A stretch of 64,000 nucleotides of DNA, from assembly GCA_017354895.1 (NCBI GenBank), contig CP071499.1, forward strand, positions 1,178,001 through 1,242,000. Reading direction: 5' to 3'. Origin of the DNA: Podospora comata. Lineage: Eukaryota; Ascomycota; Sordariomycetes; Sordariales; Podosporaceae. The position numbers and the translations under genes were made by a program. The notes under the pieces are model-generated. The model made no database searches. It worked only from the letters and a program-made list of their open reading frames with translations, and had not been told where the DNA came from. This document shows positions 22,082 to 32,059 of the stretch, one piece after another (position 1 is the first letter of the stretch; each line of letters starts with the position of its first letter).

Positions 22082-23395
22082 GTCGTCGTTTCTTGCTTTT
22101 GATGAACGTGGTTGTTGGGGTGGTCTCGGAACGAAAAAAATGTGACATAAATGGCCTGAGCGAGGAAGGCCAGCAGAGCAGACAAGGAGGGGGATAGCGG
22201 GCTATTAGTATGCATGGTGATGCCGCCACCAGAATGATAACGAGAATTATGGTTTGGAATCTAGCAAGCCAAAACCCCTTGGCGCTATACTGGTGTTCAC
22301 TGGCATGGAAGATAGCAGAAGATAGATTGGTGAACTCTTGATGTTGGCCCCCGTACAAGTCGTCCGCCGTCGGGATTGGGTTGGTAGACGGGGAGGACTA
22401 GAAAATGCCCTCCGGTTTCCATTCTGGGCCGGATCACAGACTTGTTCTCTCGGAGGGACCGAGTAGATCTCTGTTATCAGGGCAAAGGTGCCGGTCGAGT
22501 GTTCTGTGGGTCGGAGATGGACATAAGGTTTGGACGATGCAATGACACTATCCTGACAGAACCCTAGGTCTCCGCTGTTCCCCCGCCAGGGTTGCCAGTT
22601 CGAATGCCATTCCATCTTGACAGGACCCTTCCTGCCGATCGATGGAACCAAACCAAAGCGTCGGTCTGGCTACTTCTTGACGGTCAGGTTACCACGTCTC
22701 ACTGAACCAGAAACGGTCTTTGGCAGTTCATTCTCCGTCTTCCTTTTCAAGTGTTGGATCATGAACCAAGCGTTTGCTCAACCGGTCAAGTCAATCTAGT
22801 CTTTGATAAGCATATCCCAGAGTGATGATTCGAACGGCAACTAAGTGATAGGAGAATCGGACGTACGCAAACCTCTCTGAGAACCTGGAAGAGAAGAGAA
22901 AGCACCACCCAGAATCAAGCAACACCATGCGAGAATGAGAGAAAAGCTTGTGGCCGTTGTGAAGGGACTTGTGTCGTGGTCCCCAGCTTCCCCCGGGAGT
23001 TCCAGCCAACATATTCCTCCCGACTTGTGAAGACACCAGCTTATCTCGTCACACGCGCTGTGTATGGGGCACCTCCTTTCTTCATGATGCAATGGAACAA
23101 GTCCAGATGCCACCACCCCACGACCCAAGAAATACGATCGAGCCATTGACATCATACCTCGATCAACCTGCCCCATCTCGGTGTTAACACCAGTCCGATT
23201 CACATGGTCACCGTTAGAAGTGACGACAGGTGGCCGGCGCCCGTAACGCCGGGATTTCTCCACGTTCCCGGATGTAAGGCCATGTGCAACAACCAGACTC
23301 GACTCTGGGGAATGACACTCTTGTGAAGAAAGACCGTCACTTGTACCTATTCGTAGAGATGCCCTCAAAGCTGTCACAACTTCAAATACAGCTCT
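22082..23395. other. Permease promoter and TTI1 3' region
   Basis: 1.3 kb between the permease start and the TTI1 stop. GATA cores occur in the region, as expected by chance and as used by nitrogen regulators, so no operator is claimed. No gene was recognised. Confidence 0.4.
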
Positions 23396-26300
23396 CTACC
23401 TTCCCCCAACCTCCACCCTCACAAACCCAAATCCCTCCATCACCGGCTGCTTAACCTCCAACCCCCTCAGCAATCCCCTCTCATACAACCGCAACCAAAC
23501 CGCATCCCCATTCACCGTCTCCATCGCGTCCTTTAATTCCTTCTGCCCAGGCAAGACATCAACCACCAACTCCAAAATCTCATCAAACATCTCATCTTCC
23601 ACCTTGACATAGGAAACAACATCCCTCACCAACCCAACCGCCGCCTCCCAAAGCCGCGTAGATTGTGAAAACCTCCCGCCCCCTGAAGGTGTGGTATACG
23701 ACGACGAGGAAACCATCTTCATCCCCCCATTATCAGGAGATGTAGTCGGCCCACTGCCAAAATCAAGGTTGAGCAGTCCACCTGTTCCAATCGAGGATGA
23801 CAACAAACCCGTAGAAGCCGTAGAAGTAGGAATCATAATCCCTCCTCCCTCACTTCTATTCCCACCACCACCACCACCACCAATCAACCCCCTCCCCTTG
23901 TTACTCGTCCCCTTCTTCTGACCCATAGCCTCCGCCTTAACCTTGATCATCCAAGCCCTCAACCCCTGCCCCTTCCCCTTTTCTCCCCACACACTCCTCA
24001 ACCTCGTCCCCAAAAAGTCACCTGCCCCTTTACACAGCCCCCCCAACGCCTTAGCAGCCGCTATCGCAACAAAGGGCTCCGGATCATGCAACCTCGTAAT
24101 CAAAACCGGCCAGATTACGTTCACAAGCGGTAAGAATGCATCCTCCGATGGGGATAAGGCAGGTATAACGGTTGTAATAAGATCCAGGAGTGATTTCCTC
24201 AGGGTAGGAGTAGGAGAGGTAAGATAGTGCTGCGTCAGCGTCAGTATCCTAGTCAGCAACTGATACGTCGGCGTCTGGACAGCTTCTTTCTCTTCCTCCA
24301 TCTCCTTCTTTTTTTCTTCTTCATCATCATCATCATCATCCTCAGCAGCTTCCAGCTCCTCAACAAACGACTTCTCCTTCCTCTTCTCCTTCCCCGGACC
24401 CCAGGCCTTTCTCGGGACAGGCCGAAACGGCTCCTCAGCCCTCGATTTCGACGCCTCCACTCGCGCAAGATGCTTCCCCACCGTTTCCAGAATCCCCTCC
24501 ACCCCCTGAGGTCGATAACCCCTCTTCTTATGATCAACAGCAGGTTTGCTGTCACCACCCGCAAGAAGCAACACATCCGACTTCACCCCCTGCGTCACGA
24601 CCTCCCCCAAAACATCAAACAGCCCCTCAACAAAAACAGGATACCCATGATAATTATCCAGCGCCGCAAAAACAGCCTGCACCGTATCCTCCAAAAACGG
24701 CACCAGTTTCGGCCCCGTCAGCCTAATCATCATCGTCAAAACCCTCGTCGAAGCAGGGCTTATGTCAAAAGTATTGAGGCGTAGGGAGACAGAATCAAGC
24801 ATGTAATCCGCATTGTCGACAATCAACTCCGACACGGAACCATACCCGCACGAAGAGGCGAGAATGTTCAACGTAGTGATCGCATGCCGCCTGAGTTGAG
24901 GCTTTTCTGACCCGAGAAAGGTGGTGACAGGATACAAGACGTCGATGAGCTCGGGGCGAAAGTCCTCTTCGAGACGGGTGGCATAATACGCGGTGACCTC
25001 GAGGGCGAGGGCTTCGAGTTGCCAGGGGTGGGGTTCGACAGAGTCAGAGCGGGAGGCGAGAACAGAGGTGGAAAAGTCGTAGAGCTCTTGGAAGACTTCG
25101 TCTTGCTGCTGGGTCTCGCCCAGGGCAGAAAAGTCAAAGAGCTCGTCCATGTCGGCAGATTGGGCGTAGCTCGACTTGAGGAGCTGAAAGGCGAGCCAGA
25201 AGGAGGCAATCTGTGTTGTGGGTTCATCCGAGTCGCGGACGTAGCTGAGCATGGAGGTTGCGAGCTTGACCTGTAGACTCGAAGGCCCGATCTGAGAGAT
25301 GAGGGAGCCGAGCTCGTTTCGGGTAGCCTTTTGGCCTTCAGAGCCAAGAATGACAGGGCTGTATGTTGCCAACTCGGTATTTCCTGATCTGATGAGGGCT
25401 GTGGGCTGAGATAGATCGACGGCGCCTAGGTCATCAATCACCTTTGGAGGTTTCGAAGCCTTCATCAGAGTGATGATGCTGTCTCTTAGTGAATCAGCCA
25501 GAGAATCGTCCAGAGTTGACGAGTCCACCTGCATGGCAACTGCTAGCTTGCTTCCCCGGAGAATACTTCTGATGGCCAATTGCTTGGTCTTTTCGTTGCT
25601 GGATTGCATCATTCTTGGGAGGCCAGCGACCCAGCTGTACAGGGCAGATTTGATGCCGTTGCTCAGCTCCGGGTAGATGCTGACGAGGTCCTGGAGGCTG
25701 GTCTCGAGTCTTGATTGAGCTGCGTCATCCTCCTGCAACATCAGTGCTGTCTCGACCAATATTGATTGACTGTCAGCGAGTGAAGCGTGACACTCATCCA
25801 GCAGAGCGATACATAGTCTGTAAAGAGCACGCTGGACCTCTTCAGACTCATTACTTCGCAACTTGAGAACCGCAGATAAAGCAATCTTCACTTGAGCAGC
25901 AGTTGCTTTCAGCCATGACGGTGTTAGTTCGATGTCCCTGGACTCTGAGTCGCCTTCGGATTTTGTCTCCTCCGCGGCCGGTGTGGCTGTCTCCAGCTGC
26001 CGGAGCAGACCCCTGATCTTGAGGTCACCCAACACATTGACAAACACAAGCTGGAGGGCTTCCAAACAAGCCACAAGAACTCGCTTTTGAGTTTGCCTTT
26101 CAAGCGGCGGAGACAACCGTTTACCGAGACCAGACACGGTGCCAGGCAGAAACCGAGCAAGAACAGAGTTGTCTCTGGTGCTGATGAAGACAGCGCGCAA
26201 GCAAGCCACCGCCTCAAGTTGAATCAAAGAAGGAAGATCCTCGGTGACGGCATCAATCATCACAGTGACACTGTGACCAAGTGCCGGGATGGAGTCTTCT

Positions 26301-26853
26301 CCAGGAATCTCCGATCTTTTAAGCCGAGCAGGGTCGACTGAAGTGATCAAGGCTCCCAGCGTTTTGAACCCTTCAACAATCGTTTCTTCCGGGACGTCCT
26401 TCTTCCTTTCTTGACCGGGCACACCACCAATGGTGAACGAAAGAAGAACCAAAAGCTGCCGAAAAAGGGCTGCCGATGTTTTGACCTTCCACCCATGCTG
26501 TATGAGTTCTCTAAGTAGACGGATGACGCCCTCGACCACCCGCATGGGGTATTGGTCCCTGTCACGGAGGACTTGCGACAAAGGGACAAAGACATAGTCG
26601 GCGAGCCTGTCGTCTAGGATGCTGTCATCTTGGCTGGCCTGGGTTGACCAGAGTTCAGTGAGCGATTCGACATGTTGCAGAATCTCTTTGGCATCGGCTG
26701 TCTTGTCCTGGGAGCGGACGGCCAACTGGTTGAGAGGCACACAGACCCGCTTCAACTGTTGCAATGTCAGTCAAAGTGTCTGGCATTGATGTGAGCACAA
26801 CCTACCTTTTGGAAGAACTCGGTCCTTGGAGTAGAGACTGCGGTTGTCGACAT
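23396..26853 (-). CDS. TTI1: TEL2-interacting protein 1 (TTT complex)
   Basis: Two exons, 26806..26853 and 23396..26755, give 1135 residues. The first exon codes only 16 residues (MSTTAVSTPRTEFFQK) before a 50-nt intron (GTAGGT donor, AACAG acceptor). The protein is built of helical HEAT-like repeats along its length, with the TTI1-type N-terminus LKRVCVPLNQLAVR and a conserved FRQLLVLLSFTIGG segment; near residue 800 there is an acidic run (DDDDDDEEE) and a Gly-rich loop. Tti1 joins Tel2 and Tti2 in the TTT co-chaperone that stabilises PIKK kinases (TOR, Tel1, Mec1). Divergent from SYF2. Confidence 0.85.
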
Positions 26854-27357
26854 GGTGTTCAGCCTGGAGCACCGCTCATTAGAGATGAGTTGGGGCTTCG
26901 GTGGTTGCTTTCGAGAGGATGGCAAGTGATGGATGCTGAACTTGAAGCTCGCTCTTGCCCAGCTGCCTAACGGCTCAAAGTTGAACAGCCCAAGGTATCC
27001 CAAGTCACAGCTGCGATGCCGATATGCTGAATGATTTTCAATGGAAAATTAGATGTACGCTGCTAATTCATATTTCTCATGTCTCTCAGAGTGTTTTGAA
27101 TGTGTGGTTCCATAATGGTGTCTCAACAGCGGCTTCAACAGCGGCTTCTACAGCGGTTGTGCCGCTGTAACTTTGGGCCTTTTGCTCGCCGTAAGCTTCG
27201 AACCCGACTTGGGTGAAGCAAAAGCATCAAGGGTTAGGGTTAAGGTAAGACTTTGGCCCCACAAAAGCCAACAAGGTTCTTTTCGCAACAAGCGTCCAAG
27301 TCCACCATTCATCCATGATTCCAACTTGCGACTTGCGACCGTCATCCATCATCACCA

Positions 27358-27419
<62 letters not shown>

Positions 27420-27449
27420 ACAACCACATACCCCCGGCCAACCATCAAA
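26854..27449. promoter_or_regulatory. Divergent TTI1/SYF2 promoter with telomere-like box
   Basis: 596 bases between the two start codons. A two-unit TTAGGG-type box (GGGTTAGGGTTAAGG) lies at 27231..27245, about 220 bases before the SYF2 start and 380 from the TTI1 start. The SYF2 side ends in a long (CAA)n leader. Also near 27125..27150 a short CAGCGGCTT-type repeat occurs three times. Confidence 0.6.
27354..27424 (+). repeat. (CAA)n leader repeat
   Basis: Nearly pure CAA units broken only by three CATCAA variants, directly upstream of the SYF2 ATG at 27450. It is in frame with SYF2 and with an upstream ATG at 27315, so it would read as polyGln if that ATG is used; otherwise it is an unstructured 5' leader. 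Confidence 0.9.
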
Positions 27450-28340
27450 ATGCCCCCCACCACCAAAAGAAAATCCCCCGCCTCCGACCGCGAGGAAGAA
27501 ACCTCACCCGAATCCTCCTCCAAGCGACAAGCCACACCAACAACAACAGAACCATCAAATCCCACCCCATCAGCAGAACCCCCGTCACAAACCTCAACCC
27601 AACAATCCCGCCTCGCCCGCTTCAAAGCCCTCCAAGCCCGCGCCAAATCCTCCTCCACCCAAAACCTCAAAGAAGCCACCAAAGAATCCCAACGCCTCGC
27701 CTCCGATCCCTCCCAACTAACCGCCATAACCCGCAAGCACGCCGTAGCCTCCCACAAGCTCCTCAAAGCCGAAGTCGAAGACTCGGGCGGCGACTTTGAA
27801 CGAAAGCGCGCGTGGGACTGGACGATCGAAGAGTCCGAACGCTGGGACAAGCGCGTCAAGAAGAAGGACGCCCACAGGGACGACACCGCCTTCCGCGACT
27901 ACCAGCGCCAGTCGGAAAAGTCCTACAAGCGTCAGCTCAAGAGCATGGGCGCGCCCGATGTCGAGAAATACACCCGCGACAAGATGGCGGCGATTGAAAA
28001 GGCGGCCGCCGAGGGGACGCTCGAGATTGTCGAGACGGAGGACGGGGAGATGATTGCTGTTGACAAGGATGGCACGTTTTTTAGCACGGCGGATTCGACG
28101 GATTTTGCGCGACATAAACCTGACAAGGCGGCGGTGGATAGGCTGGTGGAGGATCTGAGAAAGGCCGAGGAGGCGTCGCTCAAGAAGAGGAGGGAGAGGC
28201 AGGCTAGGAATGGGGAGGATAATGGGGACGTGACGTATATTAACGAGAAGAACAAGCAGTTCAACCAGAAGCTGGCGCGGTTCTACAACAAGTACACGGC
28301 CGAGATTCGGGATAGTTTTGAGAGGGGAACTATGGTTTAG
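27450..28340 (+). CDS. SYF2: Pre-mRNA-splicing factor SYF2
   Basis: A single exon of 296 residues from the ATG at 27450 (MPPTTKRKSPASDREEE), which has AAAA before it (A at -3). An in-frame ATG at 27315 with T at -3 would give 341 residues with a polyGln head. The first 70 residues are disordered; then SRLARFKALQARAKS and the SYF2 domain WTIEESERWDKRVKKK, YQRQSEKSYKRQLKSM, and the C-terminal INEKNKQFNQKLARFYNKYT. Syf2 belongs to the Prp19-associated (NTC) complex of the spliceosome and binds its RNA core together with Syf1 and Isy1. No intron was found. Confidence 0.93.
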   Translation: MPPTTKRKSPASDREEETSPESSSKRQATPTTTEPSNPTPSAEPPSQTSTQQSRLARFKALQARAKSSSTQNLKEATKESQRLASDPSQLTAITRKHAVASHKLLKAEVEDSGGDFERKRAWDWTIEESERWDKRVKKKDAHRDDTAFRDYQRQSEKSYKRQLKSMGAPDVEKYTRDKMAAIEKAAAEGTLEIVETEDGEMIAVDKDGTFFSTADSTDFARHKPDKAAVDRLVEDLRKAEEASLKKRRERQARNGEDNGDVTYINEKNKQFNQKLARFYNKYTAEIRDSFERGTMV

Positions 28341-28537
28341 TTTGGATTGTCTTGGGGTTGTAACATCAAAGAAGAAAAGCATTGGACGAGCGATACGAAA
28401 TTCAACCATGACGTGGGGTATTCTATTCATCTTACAACAACTGCCTCATGCAGCCAATGTTCGCCTGCTCATGGCAAAACGATCTAAATACAGTTACTGC
28501 TACTTGACTTCACACAGCCCGCCTTTCTGGTCTGTCT

Positions 28538-29430
28538 CTAAAGCATCGTCTTTCTCCACCCCTTGGTCCCCAACTCCTCAATCTCTTTTGGTTCAACAAC
28601 CCCCCTCACACTCTGGTCACCCAGCCCCTCCACCACCGCATCAGCCACCAAGTCCACCTTGAGAGGTTTGATTGCGGCCGCCCCCAGCACCCCCCTGAGC
28701 AACCCCCCCGTGAGCCCATCCACCGTGCTCGCGACCAGGCCCCCGGCAGCAATAGGGAGGCTCACAGCCCTAGAACTATCCCACATGAACGGCGCGCGGT
28801 AGAAGACCGATCTCAGTTTGGGAAACTCGCGTTGGATAATGTCCTCTGCTTCCCGCTTGGTGGTGATATATCTCGAGGGTAGGACTGGCGCTCCAGCAGC
28901 GGCGGAGATGTACCCGAAGCCTTCCACCCCTGCCCTTTCGGCCTCTTTTGCGAGGAGGATGGCGCTGTCGCGGTTCATGGTTTCGTAGGTTACCTGTCTG
29001 CGTGTGTTGAGGGGACTTGGGTCGCCGGGTTTGCGGTCTAGGGGGTTGGCGGGGGAGGGGCGGCCGGAGAGGAGGGATTTGTAGTCTGCTTCGAGGAGGA
29101 TGCCGAGGGTGTGGACTATGTGGGTGGCTGAGGGGAGGAAGGGGAGGTAGGATTGGGGGTTGAAGATGTCGCCTTTCTGCCAGGTTACTGAGCTGGACCA
29201 GGAGGGGGGTGGGGAGGAGGAGGGCCAGTGGGGTTGGCCGGAGCGGCTATGGGAGAGAGGGTTAGAGAGATAATACGGGGGAGAAGGGAAGGGAAGGGAA
29301 GGGAAAGGAAGGGGGAGAGGTACCTGATGGAGATGACTTCCCAGTTGCGGGCGACGGCGGAGCGGCAGATGCGGGAGCCGAGAAAGCCGTTGCCGCCGAA
29401 GACGATGAGGCGTTTGGTTGCGGTTGACAT
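28538..29430 (-). CDS. COQ11-like NAD(P)-binding reductase (mitochondrial)
   Basis: Two exons, 29324..29430 and 28538..29246, give 271 residues; the 77-nt intron 29247..29323 contains a (GGGAA)n stretch. The start ATG is at 29430. The first exon carries the Rossmann signature RLIVFGGNGFLGSRIC. After it come WQKGDIFNP, SATHIVHTLG and YISAAAGAPVLPSRYITTKR, the YxxxK-like pattern of atypical short-chain dehydrogenases. This matches yeast YLR290C/Coq11, a matrix protein tied to coenzyme Q synthesis. Its C-terminal half has a hydrophobic Gly-rich stretch that may touch the membrane. An orthology check against complex I NDUFA9-like proteins would be sensible. Confidence 0.85.
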
Positions 29431-29867
29431 GGTGGGATGTGACAATGGAGAGGGGGTGCAAATTGGGTGGATGGGTGAACGGGATGGGTTGATTTAGAGA
29501 AAGCACAAGAGAAATTCAGGGTGTATGTATGAGAGCTATCAATTGACGTTTCGCTCAATCGAAGAACCCAAGGCTCACCAGATCAGCAAAGCTCGCCGTC
29601 CGATTCACAAGCTCCCAAGCTTATGATGAGATCATGCGACAAGGGACTTGCCGGCCGCCGCCCGGGAATTTTTGTCAAAGTTTAGCGGCTCCCCCGCAGG
29701 GATGACACAGACCAACTCGGGGAGATCTGCCCCCGCAATCAAGGCTTAACCCGCAAACTGCCTGCCGCGCGCAAGAACCTCTCTGAACACTTTTGAACAT
29801 TTCCAACACAGTTGCGACGCGACATCCCAACCGACAACAACCCCCCCATCTCCCCGCGCCTTCGCGC
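29431..29867. promoter_or_regulatory. Divergent promoter: COQ11-like gene and YAF9
   Basis: 437 bases between start codons on opposite strands, so both promoters overlap here. No specific site is claimed. Confidence 0.5.
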
Positions 29868-30680
29868 ATGAAAATAAAGATGGCCGACAAAAAATCCAAC
29901 AAACGCATCAAATCCCTCTCCATCCACCGTCCCTTCATCTACGGCACCACCGCCCGCCCCTTCGACCCCCTCCGCAACCCCAAACCCCCCGGGATCCCCG
30001 ACGACCACACCCACTCCTGGGAAGTCTTCGTCAAGGGCGTAGATGACACCGACATCACCTACTGGCTCCGGCGCGTGCAGTTCAAACTCCACGAATCGAT
30101 CCCCAACCACGTCCGCGTCGTCGACGCCGTCCCGGGAAAACCCTTCTCCCTCAAAGAGACGGGCTGGGGCGAGTTCGAAATCACAATAAGGCTGTATTAC
30201 GTCTCGGAATCAAACGAAAAACCCCAGACTCTATACCATCACCTCCGTCTCCATCCCTACGGCAGGACAGAGGAGGAAAAGGAGGAGATGAAAAACGGGC
30301 CTGATGGGGGTGTGGTCAAGAGTTGGAATTACGACGAGCAGATTTTCAACGAGCCTTATGAGAGCTTCTATGAGATTTTGACGTCTGGGGCTATGCCGGC
30401 TTCTTCTATGAAGGGGGGGAAGGGGGGGGGGAAGCAAAAGGGGGAGAAGGAGGTCAAGATGGAAAGGTCCGAGGGGGGGGTGTTGGCCAGGAGTGCGATG
30501 ATTCCTCTCACGAATAGGGGGCCGGAATACCCTTTTAGTAGGGAGACGGAGCAGTGCGAGATTGAGAAGCTGAAAAAGGCGCTGGTCAAGGTGGAGGAGA
30601 TGACGAGGAAGACAAAGGAGGAGATGGAGAAGAAGGAGAAGAGGTTGAAGGAGCTAAAGGCAGAGGGGGCAAAGGCGTGA
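29868..30680 (+). CDS. YAF9: YEATS-domain protein YAF9
   Basis: A single exon of 270 residues from the ATG at 29868; a second ATG four codons on (29880) starts MADKKSNKRIKS and is equally plausible. The YEATS domain spans about residues 15 to 150: FIYGTTARPF, THSWEVFVKG, ITYWLRRVQFKLHESIPN, then the acyl-lysine pocket region KETGWGEFEITIRLYY and LYHHLRLHPYG. A Gly/Lys linker with poly-Gly runs leads to a C-terminal Glu/Lys coiled coil (about 225 to 270). Yaf9 is shared by the SWR1 remodeller and the NuA4 acetyltransferase, reads acetylated H3 and helps deposit H2A.Z. Length fits the family. Confidence 0.93.
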   Translation: MKIKMADKKSNKRIKSLSIHRPFIYGTTARPFDPLRNPKPPGIPDDHTHSWEVFVKGVDDTDITYWLRRVQFKLHESIPNHVRVVDAVPGKPFSLKETGWGEFEITIRLYYVSESNEKPQTLYHHLRLHPYGRTEEEKEEMKNGPDGGVVKSWNYDEQIFNEPYESFYEILTSGAMPASSMKGGKGGGKQKGEKEVKMERSEGGVLARSAMIPLTNRGPEYPFSRETEQCEIEKLKKALVKVEEMTRKTKEEMEKKEKRLKELKAEGAKA

Positions 30681-32059
30681 GATTTATGTGGTCTGAGGTA
30701 TTGGGTTCTGGTTGGCAAATGGCGTCTTGTAAGAATATTGCAAAATTTGATACCCGCTCATGGGGCAAAGAAAAGGGGCGTTGGGGGAGTTTTGGCTTTG
30801 GTTGTATATCAAGGTTTTGTGTGTAATCTACCAGAGGTAGTGAATGACAGTGCCACGAGGATGAGGCACTGGAAATGCAATGTCTTGAGAGCAAGACGAC
30901 ACACACACCTACCTATGCTGCCGTTCTCATCCCATTTTTTCTCACTACATTGTCAATATCTACTTCTCCCACGCTAAAATCATTCCTAATCGGCATGTCA
31001 TTTTGGCTGGCTCCTTGAATGTTGTCTTGCCTGGTGGCTTTGATGCTGTTTGCCACCTTGGGCTTTGGCACCATCCACAACATCAGAACAAAGTTTTGCA
31101 TCCCAAAAAACCAAATCCACACACACCACATGTGATCTTGTAATATTTCTTATTATCAAAGAAGAGTCGAGAGTTGTCAAGGTAAAGGTATCCAAAGTCC
31201 CCACAACGAAATCCATAGTTCCAGCTAGACTTCAAATACCAGCATGGGGACTACTGTTTACCGCATTTCCACACGCACTTTGGTATACACATCGCCCTGG
31301 GCGTCTCACACACACCGCGACGAGATTTGATATCCCCCCCTCCACCACTTCAAGCCGGCCAACATAGGAAAACGACACACCCACACACCCACACACCCAC
31401 ACACCCCACCCCAAAAAAGACATCATCAAAGAAAAAGAAAGGAAAAAAAAAAAGGAGGGAATATAGACTTTATCAAAAGCGTCGTTGGTTGGTTGTGTTT
31501 ATGCGTCCGGACAAAAAGAAAACGAAACAAAACCAGAAAACCCACAGGAAAGGATCTCTCACTTTCACCCCCTCCTTCTCTCTCTCTCAAACTCAACAAA
31601 TGCTTTTCCCATCCTAATATCAAATAGTCCACACAAAAACTTTTATCATGTAGACCCCACTCAACCCAGGAAAAACTACCCAACCCATCTAAGCCATACC
31701 ACCCCCGCCCCCCAAAAATGATGTATCAGCCGGAACCAAGAAACCCAACCAACCAACAGTAGTAATATTCCCTCTTCCGGTAAAACCAAGTGTCTTTTTT
31801 TTTGATATCCCTTCAACGCCATGAAAAAAGAAAAACGGCAACCCAAAAAGCTAAGATGATGTAGCGCAATCCATTAAGACAAGTACAATGTCGCGGGCTG
31901 CCATGTCGCTATACTTTCAAAAGATAAACAACAGCGCCATATGAGGGAGAAAAGAAAAGAGTCGAATATGTTCAAGAAGAAAAGAACAACAAAGGGGAAT
32001 CTTTGGTACTCGAAAAACAAAAGGGATAAGAGGAGTTGTTGCTGCGGGTAGTCGTGCCA
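30681..32059. other. Convergent 3' spacer, A/C-rich
   Basis: 1.4 kb between YAF9 (+) and MDM34 (-). It contains an (ACACACCC)n-like tract at about 31376..31408, several A-runs (31440..31455) and T/A-rich patches. No open frame with a plausible start or motif. Two poly(A) regions must lie here. Confidence 0.45.
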
